DNA from: an uncultured Clostridia bacterium
GTDB taxonomy: Bacteria; Bacillota; Clostridia; Lachnospirales; CAG-274
Assembly (NCBI GenBank): GCA_947630475.1
Contig: CANRHR010000009.1
Location: 1-64,000 of the forward strand
DNA: 64,000 nucleotides
Direction: 5' to 3'
Shown here: one piece after another, positions 51,699 through 62,187 of the stretch
Layout: every line of letters begins with the position of its first letter
Position numbering within the stretch: the stretch's first letter is position 1
Notes under the pieces: generated by a model
What the model was told of the DNA's origin: nothing
The model's database searches: none
Seen by the model: only the letters and a program-made list of their open reading frames with translations
Program-made: the position numbers and the translations under genes

Positions 51699-54059
51699 AT
51701 GGACAGATCAACAGCAAAGCGTATAATAAAATCCAAACCGGCATTTACGCCGTTAATTCTTAACAAAGCGCTTCTGGCATTTATTTCATTTTTTATGGGA
51801 CGAGTTGTTATATTTCAAAGCTTAAATCCCATTGTTCCCGCTTTTATGGGCTGTATGTGCTTTTCGGGCGCAAATTTTTACATAAGTGTTTTATTCTCTT
51901 TTATAGGTCTTTTAACAAAATCTGATATAAATTGTTTTATAAAATATATGATATTTATGGCTGTTATGCTTATAATTAACATAGCTGTGCCAACATCAAA
52001 AAGAGAAAAAGGCTTAACTTTTAAATCTGCGGCATCGGCGATTATTATTTTAATCTCCGCCCTTATTTTTGCCGCCATAAACAGCTTTTCTCTTTATTAT
52101 ACCATACTTGCGGTGCTTGAAAGTATTTTAACGTTTTCCATCGCTATGGTTTTGGATAAGGGGGTAAATATTATTTCCAAAAAAAATCTGCTTATTGCCT
52201 CTATGCCCGATAGAGAAGATATAATAAGCATAAGCCTAATTGCGGGCTCTGTTATTGCAGGAGCATCGGATTTAAGCCTAAGCGGCATATCTGTAAGCAT
52301 TATGCTTTGCTCTGCAATATCGATTATAATAACCTATGTTTACGGCGGCTCTGCCGGAGCGGCTGCTTCGGCTATGATAACATTGATTATGGCTGTATCT
52401 TCATACTGTCCTTTTGAGTTAATGTGCATATTTTCATGCGCTGCAATTTTTTCATCTGTAAATAAGAATCTTAAAAAGATTTTTTTTGCCGCCGTTTACA
52501 GCTTTATATGTCTTATATTAACTATTTATTTAAAAAAATCGTTATTGATAAGTGAAAATATTTATGCCTTTTTAACGGCGGTATTGATTTTTATGCTTGT
52601 TCCCGTCAAAAAACTTGAAAATATGACAAAAGCTCCCACAAATGCCGATGAATACATATCAGAATTAAAGGCCGTAACGATAAACAGATTAGATAATTTT
52701 TCATCATCATTTGCAAAGCTTTCAAAAACCCTTTCAGATTTATCAAAAAAAAGGACAATTGCAGAAAAAAAAGAGGTTTCTTCAATTATAGACGATGTTG
52801 CGGCGCAGCTTTGCATAAAATGCAGTATGAAAAACTTTTGTTGGGAAAATAATTTTTATTCTACCTACCAAACAATTTTTTCAATACTTTCTGTATGTGA
52901 GCAAAAAGGCTTTGCCAATGAAGATGACATAGGTGACAGCTTTATTAACTCCTGCATACAAAAGGATAAATTTATATCAACAATAAACAGAATGTATGAA
53001 ATTCACAAAACAAATATGGCTTGGCAAAACAAGCTCAACGAAAGCAGAGAGCTTGTCAGTCAGCAGTTAAACGGTGTATCGTCAATAATAAATCAGCTTT
53101 CAGATGAGCTTTCCTTAGGATTAAGCTATAAAAGCAGATTAAGCGAAAGGGTGCGTATTGCTCTTGAAGAAAAAGGCATTTATGCAAAAAATGTCATTGT
53201 ATCCGAAAACAAATTCAATCAAAATGAAATAATAATAAAACATTCCCCCTGCTACGGATGCAAAAAATGCGAAAAAACAATTATTCCTATTTTAAATTCG
53301 GTATTAAAAAAAAGATTTTGTAAAGAATACTCTCAATGCATAACCTCCAAGGAAAACCGACAATACATATGCACTCTTCGTCTTGAGGAAGAAAAAAGAT
53401 TTGGCATTACACCTGCCGTAGCCGGAATAAAAAAAGACGGAAGCCCAAAATCCGGCGACTGCACAGCTTTTATTCCTCTGCCCGATGGCAGGTATCTTTT
53501 GGCATTATCAGACGCAATGGGCTCCGGCATACAGGCACAAAAGGAATCAGCCGCCGCATTGGAGCTTTTTGAAGATTTTATAGGAGCCGGATTCAGCAAG
53601 CAAACAACCGTAAATATGATAAATTCCGTATTAATTTTAAAATCTTCAAGAGAAAGCTTTTCAACTTTGGATGTATGTACAATAGATCTGCGCAAAGGTG
53701 AAGCGGAATTTATAAAAATAGGCGCCGCAACATCATTTATAAAACGAAACGCAGTTACAGAAATAATTAAAAGCAGCTCTCTTCCCGTAGGAATACTGGC
53801 TGCCGTTGAGCCGGAAACATCAATAAAAAAGCTTTCCGATTCGGATATTATTGTTATGGTAAGCGACGGAGTTTTAGATTCATCGCCAAACACGGAAAAT
53901 AAAGAAAGCTTTATAATTTCAATTTTAGAAAATACATCTTCCTCCTCTGCCGGTGAAATTGCAAATGAAATATTAAAGATTGCCTCAGAAAATTCAAACG
54001 GAAAGATAAACGATGATATGACTGTCTTGGCAGCAAAAATTTTTGAAAGAAAAGCTTAA
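51699..54059 (+). CDS. spoIIE: stage II sporulation protein E (PP2C phosphatase)
   Basis: 786 residues. About ten membrane segments in residues 20-310, a cytosolic middle region with Cys clusters (KCSMKNFCW, CYGCKKCEK), and a C-terminal PP2C domain (GDCTAFIPL, LALSDAMGSGIQAQKESA, ISDGVLDS-type VSDGVLDSS). Dephosphorylates SpoIIAA to free sigma-F and works at the polar septum. RBS AAGGAGG. Single gene. Confidence 0.96.
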   Translation: MDRSTAKRIIKSKPAFTPLILNKALLAFISFFMGRVVIFQSLNPIVPAFMGCMCFSGANFYISVLFSFIGLLTKSDINCFIKYMIFMAVMLIINIAVPTSKREKGLTFKSAASAIIILISALIFAAINSFSLYYTILAVLESILTFSIAMVLDKGVNIISKKNLLIASMPDREDIISISLIAGSVIAGASDLSLSGISVSIMLCSAISIIITYVYGGSAGAAASAMITLIMAVSSYCPFELMCIFSCAAIFSSVNKNLKKIFFAAVYSFICLILTIYLKKSLLISENIYAFLTAVLIFMLVPVKKLENMTKAPTNADEYISELKAVTINRLDNFSSSFAKLSKTLSDLSKKRTIAEKKEVSSIIDDVAAQLCIKCSMKNFCWENNFYSTYQTIFSILSVCEQKGFANEDDIGDSFINSCIQKDKFISTINRMYEIHKTNMAWQNKLNESRELVSQQLNGVSSIINQLSDELSLGLSYKSRLSERVRIALEEKGIYAKNVIVSENKFNQNEIIIKHSPCYGCKKCEKTIIPILNSVLKKRFCKEYSQCITSKENRQYICTLRLEEEKRFGITPAVAGIKKDGSPKSGDCTAFIPLPDGRYLLALSDAMGSGIQAQKESAAALELFEDFIGAGFSKQTTVNMINSVLILKSSRESFSTLDVCTIDLRKGEAEFIKIGAATSFIKRNAVTEIIKSSSLPVGILAAVEPETSIKKLSDSDIIVMVSDGVLDSSPNTENKESFIISILENTSSSSAGEIANEILKIASENSNGKINDDMTVLAAKIFERKA

Positions 54060-54126
54060 GGCAAACATTCAGCCGCCAATTTTAATGATTTTTTATCTTT
54101 AATGATAAAAATTTTTTAATTTGACA

Positions 54127-54154
54127 TTACAAATTTAACAGTATAGTGTATAAT
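54127..54154 (+). promoter_or_regulatory. candidate promoter of the MATE exporter gene
   Basis: TTACAA (54127-54132) and TATAAT (54149-54154), 16 bp apart; an upstream TTGACA at 54121 is too far for this -10 box. The family A repeat lies between it and the gene. Confidence 0.45.
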
Positions 54155-54186
54155 ATGATTATGAAAAAACAGAGCGTACATCAAAG

Positions 54187-54270
54187 GATATTCGTATTCC
54201 GCTTACGCTGCATGCTTATAACCAACAATAAGTATCCTCCTAACAGGCAGGAGCTTACTTGTTGGTTAAA
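54187..54270 (+). repeat. dispersed repeat family A, copy 8 (complete)
   Basis: GATATTCGTATTCCGCTTACG, then the nested structure TAACCAACA/TGTTGGTTA outside, AAGTA/TACTT in the middle and a small TCCTCC-TAACAGGC-AGGA inner hairpin. One of the best copies; located in the leader of the MATE gene. Confidence 0.8.
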
Positions 54271-54293
54271 ACAAACTGCAAAGGAATAAAAAA

Positions 54294-55628
54294 ATGTTTA
54301 ATCGAAAAAACAAAATATTTTACACTAAACTTATCTTTATCGCACTGCCCATAGTGCTTCAAGAATTTTTAAATTCTTCGGTAAATATGATGGATACTTT
54401 TATGATTGGAAGATTAGGCGAACAGCCCGTTGCGGCGGTAGGTCTTGCCAATCAGATTTTTTTTCTTTTTAATCTGCTTAGCTTTGGCATAAACAGCGGC
54501 GCCGCTATTTTTATGGGTCAATACTGGGGAAAGGGAGATATAAAAAATATACATAAAATAATGGGTATAAGCTTTATGCTTTGTCTTTTTTGTTCATTCA
54601 TTTTTTTTGTTTGCGCAAATATAATTCCAAAAACAATTATGGGAATATATTCAAAAGATGAAGAGGTTATTAAAATTGGCGTAAATTATCTTAAGGTTGT
54701 GGGGATAAGCTATTTTTTTATGTCAATAATACTAACCCTTAACAATTCACTTAAGGTTATAGGAAAAACATACTTTCCTATGATAACTACATTTATATCT
54801 CTTATGAGCAACATAGCTTTTAATTATTTGTTTATATTTGTGTTTAAATTAGGGGTTACAGGCGCTGCTTACGGCACAGTATGCGCAAGAACCATAGAGC
54901 TTTTATGCATCATATTTTTTATATTAAGATTTAAAATACCCGTTTTAACAAAAATTAAAAATTATTTTTCATTTGATTTTAAATATCTTAGGTGGTTTTT
55001 AGCGGCAGCGGTGCCTGTTATTTTAAATGAATTTGCGTGGGCGCTTGGCACAACCGTATATAATATTGCGTATAAATACAGCGGAACAAATGCGCAGGCA
55101 GCTATACAGATTGTTTCAACAATTCAAAATCTTTTCGTTGTTGTCGGTATGGGAATAGGCTCCGGCTGTGCAATTATGATCACAAACACCCTTGGCGCAA
55201 AGGATTTTAAAAAAGCAATATATTATTCAAGAAAGTGCCTTGTTATTTCTGTTTTGACCGGCGCTTTCATGGGCATTGTGCTTATGCTTTTATCAAATTT
55301 TATTATCTCTTTGTTTGATGTAAACGATATTGTAAAAAAATACTGCAAACTTATGCTATATATGGTAAGTATAGGAATATCTTTAAAAAGCTTTAATTTT
55401 GCCGCAATAATAGGTGTTCTCAGAAGCGGCGCAGATACAAAATTTTGCCTTTTTGCCGATCTTTTAACCGTATGGTTTATAGGCATACCTATGGCATTTT
55501 TAGGCTCTTATTTTCTGCACCTGCCAATATATATAACATTTTGCCTTGTCTATCTAGAAGAAGCAGCCAAAATATTTATATGTCTTCCCAGAGTATTAAA
55601 AAATAAATGGGCAAAAACAGTTATTTAA
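54294..55628 (+). CDS. MATE-family efflux transporter
   Basis: 444 residues, about 12 membrane segments in two MatE halves (residues about 15-190 and 235-425). IALPIVLQEFLNSSVNMMDTFMIGRLG and PVILNEFAWALGTTVYNIAY are the paired family signatures. Probably exports drugs or metabolites with Na+ or H+; substrate unknown. Confidence 0.9.
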   Translation: MFNRKNKIFYTKLIFIALPIVLQEFLNSSVNMMDTFMIGRLGEQPVAAVGLANQIFFLFNLLSFGINSGAAIFMGQYWGKGDIKNIHKIMGISFMLCLFCSFIFFVCANIIPKTIMGIYSKDEEVIKIGVNYLKVVGISYFFMSIILTLNNSLKVIGKTYFPMITTFISLMSNIAFNYLFIFVFKLGVTGAAYGTVCARTIELLCIIFFILRFKIPVLTKIKNYFSFDFKYLRWFLAAAVPVILNEFAWALGTTVYNIAYKYSGTNAQAAIQIVSTIQNLFVVVGMGIGSGCAIMITNTLGAKDFKKAIYYSRKCLVISVLTGAFMGIVLMLLSNFIISLFDVNDIVKKYCKLMLYMVSIGISLKSFNFAAIIGVLRSGADTKFCLFADLLTVWFIGIPMAFLGSYFLHLPIYITFCLVYLEEAAKIFICLPRVLKNKWAKTVI

Positions 55629-55679
55629 TACTGCATTTGATAATAAAATATATGTATATGACATTAAGGAGAATCTTTT

Positions 55680-56885
55680 ATGGATACAAGCAGAGAAGAA
55701 AATTGTGCCAAAAAAAATAGCAGCTATAAAAAGGGCGTATTAAGCGGTATTTTAATTTCTCTAATTTTTTTTCTTATTTTTAATTTATGTACAAATTTAT
55801 ATTACAGGTTTATAAAAAAAGAGATGTCAACAAATTATAAAATATCTAAAATTATAAAAACAATCGATAAAAATTACGCAAACGAATATAAGCCCGAAAT
55901 GCTCGAAGAGGGAATATATTCCGGAATAGTAGCCTCTCTCAACGATAAATATTCATATTATATGACTGAAGAGCAATTTAAAGATTTTATGGACAGCACT
56001 AACGGTACATATGTAGGCATAGGCGTTATTATAAGAGCAGTTGAAAATGAACTTCGTGTTTTGTATGTTTTTGAAGACTCTCCCGCACAGGCAGGCGGCA
56101 TAAAAGCAGGAGATTTTATAAAAGCTGTGGATTCTGTTTCCGTTACCGCGGATAATTACAATGAAATAATAAAAAAAATAAAAGATGAAAAAAATATGCA
56201 TACAACAATTACAGTATATAGAGAAAGTGAAAATAAAGAAATAGAAATTAAAATAGATAAAAACAAAATAGATGTGCCTACGGTTTCACATAAAATGCTT
56301 GAAGATAATATAGGTTATATTATGATAAGCAAATTTGAAGCAGTTACGGCAAAACAATTTGATAATGCCTTTAATTCACTTACAAATGACGGCATGAAAG
56401 CGCTTATTATAGATTTGAGAGATAATCCCGGAGGGCTTTTAAACGTTGTAACGGAAATAACAGACAAACTCGTTCCAAAAGGCTATATAACATATACCGA
56501 AGATAAAAACGGCGAAAAAAAATATCTATATTCCGATGAAGATTGCTTTTCAAAGCCTTTGGTCATACTTGTTAATGAAAACAGCGCTTCTGCCTCAGAG
56601 GTCCTTTCGGGGGCTGTTAAGGATATGGGGGCAGGAAAGCTTGTCGGAACAAAAACATTTGGCAAAGGCGTTGTTCAAACAATATTTAAGCTTGGCGATG
56701 GAAGCGGCATGAAGCTTACAGTTGCAAAATATTATACCCCAAGCGGAGTATGCATCGACGGAATAGGAATTGAACCGGATTATAAGGTTGAATTTGATAA
56801 AGATTTTGATTTTAAAAATTTAACCGAAGAAAATGATGTTCAGCTAAAAAAGGGAATAGAAGTTATAAAAGGAATGCTTTCTTAA
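55680..56885 (+). CDS. ctpA: carboxy-terminal processing protease (S41)
   Basis: 401 residues. One N-terminal membrane anchor (about 18-42), a PDZ domain (GIGVIIRAVENELRVLYVFEDSPAQAGG), and a tail-specific protease domain with catalytic Ser in ENSASASEVLSGAV and Lys in GTKTFGKGVVQT. Acts outside the membrane. The gene symbol follows the family. RBS AAGGAG. 51 bp after the MATE gene and perhaps cotranscribed with it. Confidence 0.9.
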   Translation: MDTSREENCAKKNSSYKKGVLSGILISLIFFLIFNLCTNLYYRFIKKEMSTNYKISKIIKTIDKNYANEYKPEMLEEGIYSGIVASLNDKYSYYMTEEQFKDFMDSTNGTYVGIGVIIRAVENELRVLYVFEDSPAQAGGIKAGDFIKAVDSVSVTADNYNEIIKKIKDEKNMHTTITVYRESENKEIEIKIDKNKIDVPTVSHKMLEDNIGYIMISKFEAVTAKQFDNAFNSLTNDGMKALIIDLRDNPGGLLNVVTEITDKLVPKGYITYTEDKNGEKKYLYSDEDCFSKPLVILVNENSASASEVLSGAVKDMGAGKLVGTKTFGKGVVQTIFKLGDGSGMKLTVAKYYTPSGVCIDGIGIEPDYKVEFDKDFDFKNLTEENDVQLKKGIEVIKGMLS

Positions 56886-56941
56886 ATTTTAATAAACCGA
56901 AAAAAAATTTTATATAATATGTGGAATAAGTTTTTTATAAT

Positions 56942-56982
56942 ACGGCTGCCGCCAAAAATTATAAGCGGCAGCCGTAATTTTT
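56942..56982 (+). terminator. ctpA terminator
   Basis: Perfect 11-bp arms ACGGCTGCCGC and GCGGCAGCCGT followed by AATTTTTT. Confidence 0.85.
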
Positions 56983-57106
56983 TAATTGCTGAATAACTGT
57001 GTTGAAAGATATCTGTCGCCGGAATCAGGAAGAAGAACAACAATATTCTTTCCTGCGTTTTCGGGTCTTTTGCAAGTATTTCGGCTGCTTTTAAAGCAGC
57101 ACTCAT
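56982..57106 (-). pseudogene. cysK: remnant of the 3' end of a cysteine synthase gene
   Basis: Only about 40 codons remain. One frame reads [14 protein letters not shown]; a one-base shift near 57062 then gives [25 protein letters not shown] and a stop, the typical C terminus of CysK (O-acetylserine sulfhydrylase). The rest of the gene, including the PLP lysine, is absent. Upstream is only a short spacer to malQ. Confidence 0.75.
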
Positions 57107-57136
57107 CTAAAAAAGAATGGCTTTGTTAAAAATCGT

Positions 57137-58765
57137 TTATTTTTTTAAATTTTTATCAAGATTTACAAACTTCATAGATTCATTTCTGTTATAAAGCTCA
57201 TTTAAGTATAATAAGCCGTTTTCAATACCTTCGTTTATTGAGCCTTCTTTCATCCTAAACTGCCAATTTCCATCGGCAACCCCCGGAGTATTCATTCTGG
57301 CTGAAGTATCAAGCTTTAACAAATCCTGTACAGGAATTACGGCATAGTCGGCTGTTGAAGAAAAGGCAAGCCTTATCATATCCCATGCTATATCCTCACC
57401 GGAAATATTTAAATAACGTCTTATATAATCCTTTGATTTTTCATCAAGCTCATTATACCAGCCTACTGTTGTATCATTGTCGTGAGTCCCTGTATAAACA
57501 ACAAAATTTGAGTTTGTGTAATTATGCGGAAGATATGCATTTTTACTTGTATCGCCAAAAGCGAATTGAAGAATCTTCATTCCGGCAAGCCCAAGCTCAT
57601 TTCTAAGCTGATGCACCTCTTCATTTAAGTCTCCTAAATCTTCGGCTATAATTGAAAGTTCGCCTAAGCTTTCTTTAATTTTATCAAAAATTTTTCTTCC
57701 CGGGCCTTTTTTCCATTCTCCGTTAACAGCGGTTTTTTCTCCGTAAGGAATTGCCCAATAGCTTTCAAATGCTCTGAAGTGATCTATTCTTAATATATCA
57801 ACTATATTAAGCATAAAACGAACCCTGTCGATCCACCATTTATAATCCTCCTTTTCATGCTCCTGCCAAGCATATAAAGGATTTCCCCAAAGCTGACCGG
57901 TCTGTGAGAAATAATCCGGCGGAACACCGGCAACCTCTGTGGGATAGCCCTTTGAATTAAGGCAAAACAGTTCTCCTCTGCTCCAAACATCAGCGCTGTC
58001 AGCTGCAACAAAAATAGGAATATCGCCTATAATTTTAATTCCTCTCTCATTGGCATAATTTTTAAGTTCGTGCCATTGGCTAAAAAATTCAAACTGACAA
58101 AATTCGTAAAATTCCACTTCATCTTTAAGTTTATTTTTCCATTTTGCAACCGCAGATTTTTTATGCTTTGCTATGTCGCTTTCCCAACTGTTAAAGCACG
58201 CTCCGTAAAAGCAGTCTAAAACAGCATCTTCTGTCATAGTCTTTAAATTTGCTTTTCTGTAAGCCTTAAGTTCGGCAGGCTCAAATTGATTTTTTCTTTC
58301 GTTTATATAATAATTTTTTATTGAAACAAAAAGACAATAATCCTCAAGCCAATTTTTGTTTTCTTCTTTAAAATTTTTAAATCCTTCCTTAAGCTTTTTT
58401 TCTCTTTTGCTTTTAAAGCCCTTAAATGCTTTCCTTAAAATATTATTTTTAAATTCTATAACCTTTCCGTATTCAACTTTTTCTTCAGAAAAAGATGGAA
58501 TATCTTCCAAATCGCTTTCTTTAATAAATCCTTTTTTCTTAAGAATATCAGGGCTGATTAAAACAGGATTTCCTGCGAAAGTAGAAAAACTTTGATAAGG
58601 CGAATCTCCAAAACTTGTCGGCCCAAGCGGAAGCACCTGCCAAATACTTTGGTTGCTTCTTGAAAGGAAATCGACAAAATCATAACTGCCCTTTCCTAAA
58701 TCGCCTATTCCATATTTTGACGGCATAGAAGTTGGATGCGCCAAAACACCGCTTATTCTTTCCAT
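57137..58765 (-). CDS. malQ: 4-alpha-glucanotransferase
   Basis: 542 residues from ATG 58765 (GAGGAGG upstream). GH77 fold: SPYQSFSTFAGNPVLISP, GDIPIFVAADSADVW, LRIDHFRAFESYWAIP (nucleophile Asp), IAEDLGDL (acid/base), YTGTHDNDT. Transfers glucan chains in maltodextrin or glycogen use. Slightly longer than usual, with an extra C-terminal tail. Confidence 0.95.
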   Translation of the reverse strand: MERISGVLAHPTSMPSKYGIGDLGKGSYDFVDFLSRSNQSIWQVLPLGPTSFGDSPYQSFSTFAGNPVLISPDILKKKGFIKESDLEDIPSFSEEKVEYGKVIEFKNNILRKAFKGFKSKREKKLKEGFKNFKEENKNWLEDYCLFVSIKNYYINERKNQFEPAELKAYRKANLKTMTEDAVLDCFYGACFNSWESDIAKHKKSAVAKWKNKLKDEVEFYEFCQFEFFSQWHELKNYANERGIKIIGDIPIFVAADSADVWSRGELFCLNSKGYPTEVAGVPPDYFSQTGQLWGNPLYAWQEHEKEDYKWWIDRVRFMLNIVDILRIDHFRAFESYWAIPYGEKTAVNGEWKKGPGRKIFDKIKESLGELSIIAEDLGDLNEEVHQLRNELGLAGMKILQFAFGDTSKNAYLPHNYTNSNFVVYTGTHDNDTTVGWYNELDEKSKDYIRRYLNISGEDIAWDMIRLAFSSTADYAVIPVQDLLKLDTSARMNTPGVADGNWQFRMKEGSINEGIENGLLYLNELYNRNESMKFVNLDKNLKK

Positions 58766-58837
58766 AGTGTTTTTCCTCCTCAATATATAAATTTTTAATT
58801 GCTGATTTATAGTCAAGCAAAAATATTTTTTATAATC

Positions 58838-60184
58838 TTAATTTTCCGTTATTTCATTTACATACAAAGTAACTGATTTATTGTTTCCTATAAAGTCGGA
58901 GCTTTTAAATTCATTTTCACATTCCGTATCGGTAAAAAGCTTATAATTGTCGCCTAAAACCATAACAATGCTGTCTTTATTTACGCTGAATGTTTCGGAA
59001 TAATTCTTTTGCTTATTTTCAACCGTAAAAAGCTTAGAATCACTTTCGCCGACAGACTTAAGCTTTGTTAAAAAGCTTGGCTGAGCGAATGAAAAATCAT
59101 AGCTAATCTCAGGAACATTGTTAAGCTTAATATTTGATATATATGAATTGATAAAACCAAGTCCTCCAAAATCAGAATCAAAAACAGAGCCTGCATTGTT
59201 GTCAAAGCTGTCCAAAACATTTATATATGTTATAAGACGTCCTTTGTTGTTTTCGTATACGGTTTTTGATTCATCTTCAATATAAATTTCTGTTCCGCCG
59301 TTAAATTTAATATAGCATACATTGTATTCATTTTTTTTAGAATAAATAACCGTAAGAGTATCTCCGTTATTATCCTTATAACTTAATGAAACCTTTTTGC
59401 CATTTTTAAAAGCATCCTTTGCCTTTTGAAGCTCGTTGCTGTCGGGCTGTTCTTTATTAACGTTGTTATTGTCATTATTATTGTTATTATCATTTGTTTC
59501 TTTATTATTTGAAGTTTCTTTCTCTAAGGCTTCATTAAATAACGGTCTTTGAGTTTCACTTAAGCCCATAACCTTTGCCGCAAGAGAAGAAAACTCAGCT
59601 CTTGTAATGTTGGCGGCGGGGTTAATCATATTTTTATCATCACCGTGTATATAACCCTTATCTGATAAAAATCTTACGGCATTAAGCGCATAATCGGAAA
59701 TTTGATCTGTATCGGAATACTTAAGCTCAAAATCAGAAGAAAAATCAAAATTAGTCTTACCATAACCTATAACTCTTTGCATTATGCAAAACATTTCCTG
59801 ACGTGTAACAGGAGCTTCCGCTCTAAAAGTCATATCGCTGTAACCCGTTAAAATATTTTTTTCATATGCCCAAGCTATGTACGGAGCATAATATCTATTG
59901 TTGTCAACATCTTTAAAAAAGGCTACTCGGTCTTCCGGATCCACATTAAGCATACGGCATACAGTTACCGCAACCATGCCTCTTGTAACGTATACATCAG
60001 GTTCAAAGCGGCTTTGAGTAATCCCCGTAAAAATACCTGCATCGGCAAGCTTTTGAATATCATCCCTTGCCCAATGATAATTTATATATTCAAACTCATA
60101 TCCGAATGAATCGAGAGTTAATGCTGACATAAGAATAAAAGCCGATAAAGAAGCTGAAATAATTTTATAAATAATATTTTTCAT
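58838..60184 (-). CDS. S-layer homology domain protein
   Basis: 448 residues from ATG 60184 (GGAGG upstream). Signal peptide about 1-28; three SLH repeats in residues about 32-205 (HWARDDIQKLADAGIFTG, APYIAWAYEKNILTGYSDM, NAVRFLSDKGYIHG). An Asn-rich linker (NNNNDNNN) leads to a C-terminal domain of unknown function. SLH repeats bind secondary wall polymers, so it is a cell-surface protein. Confidence 0.9.
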   Translation of the reverse strand: MKNIIYKIISASLSAFILMSALTLDSFGYEFEYINYHWARDDIQKLADAGIFTGITQSRFEPDVYVTRGMVAVTVCRMLNVDPEDRVAFFKDVDNNRYYAPYIAWAYEKNILTGYSDMTFRAEAPVTRQEMFCIMQRVIGYGKTNFDFSSDFELKYSDTDQISDYALNAVRFLSDKGYIHGDDKNMINPAANITRAEFSSLAAKVMGLSETQRPLFNEALEKETSNNKETNDNNNNNDNNNVNKEQPDSNELQKAKDAFKNGKKVSLSYKDNNGDTLTVIYSKKNEYNVCYIKFNGGTEIYIEDESKTVYENNKGRLITYINVLDSFDNNAGSVFDSDFGGLGFINSYISNIKLNNVPEISYDFSFAQPSFLTKLKSVGESDSKLFTVENKQKNYSETFSVNKDSIVMVLGDNYKLFTDTECENEFKSSDFIGNNKSVTLYVNEITEN

Positions 60185-60396
60185 AGTAAAAATCCTCCAA
60201 TAAAACAAAAACTATCCTTAGACAGCATAATTTTATCATTTGATTCAAATTTAGTCAACATATTATAGATTTTCGTTTATAAAATCTCAATGCATTTACA
60301 GGCATTGACGCTTATTTTAAAGAATGTTATAATAAATTTTACAATATAAATGAAGTAAATTTTTCTGCTGATATATAGATATATAATAAAATCAAT

Positions 60397-60470
60397 AATA
60401 TTTGTACTCCGCTATGCTATGTACTATAACCGACGGCTTCTGACGAAGCCTAAGAGTCGTAGTCGGTTAA
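60397..60470 (+). repeat. dispersed repeat family A, copy 9 (complete)
   Basis: TTTGTACTCCGCTATGCTATGTAC, outer arm TAACCGAC, hairpin GGCTTC-TGAC-GAAGCC, outer partner GTCGGTTA. Fills the gap between the divergent SLH and rhomboid genes (60209-60509); apart from this the gap holds only AT-rich DNA and no clear promoter. Confidence 0.8.
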
Positions 60471-60509
60471 ATTGGTTATGAATATGCAGCATAAGAAAAG
60501 GATAAAGCT

Positions 60510-61628
60510 ATGGATTTAAACTTTTATAAAAATCTAATAAAAAATCTTCTTGAAGATGAATATTATATAATAAAAAGCTGCTGTGACGGCAGTGAAATAA
60601 ACGAAAAAAGCCGATTTTCAGCTATGTTTAAACAAATCGGAAGCGTTTTTAATTTTATATATATAATCAGGCTTGGCGCATTAAAAAGCGATATAAGCCC
60701 TATTATAGAGTCATTCAAAACAAACAGCAGATTAACATCAGAAAGATACAATATAAGAAACGCCGTTTCCGTTTTTATTTTTATAGGAAATAAAGAGAAT
60801 ATAACAAATGAAGTTTTGTTTATTTGTGAAAAAGACGATTTTAGCGCAAATAACGAATTTATGAATATAAAATGGATAGTCGATGAAGAAAGTCAAAAAC
60901 TTATAATTAAAGGCAGTCAGCCAAATAAAATATATGGAATAGAGAAAGCCATAAAAAAGAGCTTTGAAAGCGGTTCGGCTGAATTTGACAATCTTTCACA
61001 GGCCCTAAAAAATAATAACGAAAATAAAAAATCATATATTAAAAGTGAAAAAATAACATTAACTCTGTCATTAATATTAATTAATATCATAATTTTCTTT
61101 ATAATGGAGCTTTACGGAGGAAGCGAAAATATTTATAATCTTATAAAATTTGGGGCTATCGTTCCGGAGCTTATAATAAACAAAAAAGAGTATTTTAGGC
61201 TGCTAAGCGCAATGTTTATTCATATAGGCCTAATTCATTTAACATCAAACTGCTTTTCTTTGCTTATACTCGGGATAAGGGTTGAAAGATATTACGGAAA
61301 AATTCCTTATTTAATTATTTATATTTTCTCCGGATTAATTTGCTCATTATTCAGCACCTTTTTAACCTCAACCGTATCCGCAGGGGCAAGCGGAGCTGTT
61401 TTTGGGCTTAATGCATCTGTTTTAAGCTATACATTTTTTAAGAAAAAATCCATGGCAGGCATAGATCTTTATATGATAGCTATTATGATTATTTTGGGCT
61501 TTGGGGTTGGCTTTATGTCGCCAAACATAGATAACTTTGGTCATATAGGCGGATTTATAGGAGGCCTTATATCTTCATCACTATATTTATTTATAGAAAG
61601 AAAAAGAGGAAAACAAAATGCTGACTGA
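60510..61628 (+). CDS. rhomboid-family intramembrane serine protease
   Basis: 372 residues. A cytosolic N-terminal region of about 180 residues of unknown fold, then about seven membrane segments. Catalytic Ser in GASGAVFGL and His in GHIGGFIGG, with the HLTSNC His/Asn motif. Cleaves membrane proteins within the bilayer; substrate unknown. Overlaps the UDG-like gene by 11 bp. Confidence 0.92.
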   Translation: MDLNFYKNLIKNLLEDEYYIIKSCCDGSEINEKSRFSAMFKQIGSVFNFIYIIRLGALKSDISPIIESFKTNSRLTSERYNIRNAVSVFIFIGNKENITNEVLFICEKDDFSANNEFMNIKWIVDEESQKLIIKGSQPNKIYGIEKAIKKSFESGSAEFDNLSQALKNNNENKKSYIKSEKITLTLSLILINIIIFFIMELYGGSENIYNLIKFGAIVPELIINKKEYFRLLSAMFIHIGLIHLTSNCFSLLILGIRVERYYGKIPYLIIYIFSGLICSLFSTFLTSTVSAGASGAVFGLNASVLSYTFFKKKSMAGIDLYMIAIMIILGFGVGFMSPNIDNFGHIGGFIGGLISSSLYLFIERKRGKQNAD

Positions 61629-62178
61629 TTTATACAATGACATGATAAAAAAAAGCCAAAACAAATTTCCGAATAGAAAAATTGTTTTGGGAGAAGGCTT
61701 AATAAACTCAGAAATAATGCTTATAGGCGAAGCCCCCGGCGGTGAAGAGGAAAAGCAAGGCAAACCGTTTGTAGGCAGCGCAGGGAAAAATCTTAACGAA
61801 TTTCTTAAAATATTGGCTCTAAAAAGAGAAGATATATTTATATCAAATGTTGTAAAGATAAGGCCATTTAAATTAAGCCCTAAAACAGGCAAGCCTATTA
61901 ATCGTGCGCCAAATAAAGAAGAGCTTGATTTTTTTATTCCATATCTTATAGATGAAATAAATAAGGTGGCGCCGAATATTGTTGTTACATTAGGCAATAC
62001 CGCTCTAAGAGCGGTATTGAATAAAAGCAGCGCCGTTATAGGCGATTATCACGGAAAAATTACTCAAAATGATATGCTTAAGATTTTCCCTTTGTATCAC
62101 CCTGCATCAATAATTTATAACAGAGCTCTTAAAAATGTTTATGAAGAAGATTTGATAAAGCTTAAAAAATTAATCTGA
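61618..62178 (+). CDS. uracil-DNA glycosylase family 4-like protein lacking iron-sulfur cysteines
   Basis: 186 residues. Family 4 motif 1 [29 protein letters not shown], and the C-terminal HPASIIYN motif. Classical family 4 enzymes hold a 4Fe-4S cluster with four Cys; this protein has no Cys at all, and [11 protein letters not shown] stands where a CRPP segment is usual. It may remove uracil from DNA without a cluster. Start ATG 61618 within the rhomboid gene end. Confidence 0.85.
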   Translation: MLTDLYNDMIKKSQNKFPNRKIVLGEGLINSEIMLIGEAPGGEEEKQGKPFVGSAGKNLNEFLKILALKREDIFISNVVKIRPFKLSPKTGKPINRAPNKEELDFFIPYLIDEINKVAPNIVVTLGNTALRAVLNKSSAVIGDYHGKITQNDMLKIFPLYHPASIIYNRALKNVYEEDLIKLKKLI

Positions 62179-62187
62179 TTATTTAAA

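Noticed and set aside
53333-53893. 186-codon ORF antisense to spoIIE
   Set aside because: Shadow frame opposite the PP2C domain.
56882-57106. 74-codon ORF taken as a gene
   Set aside because: It is the wrong-frame reading of a cysK remnant and of the ctpA terminator.
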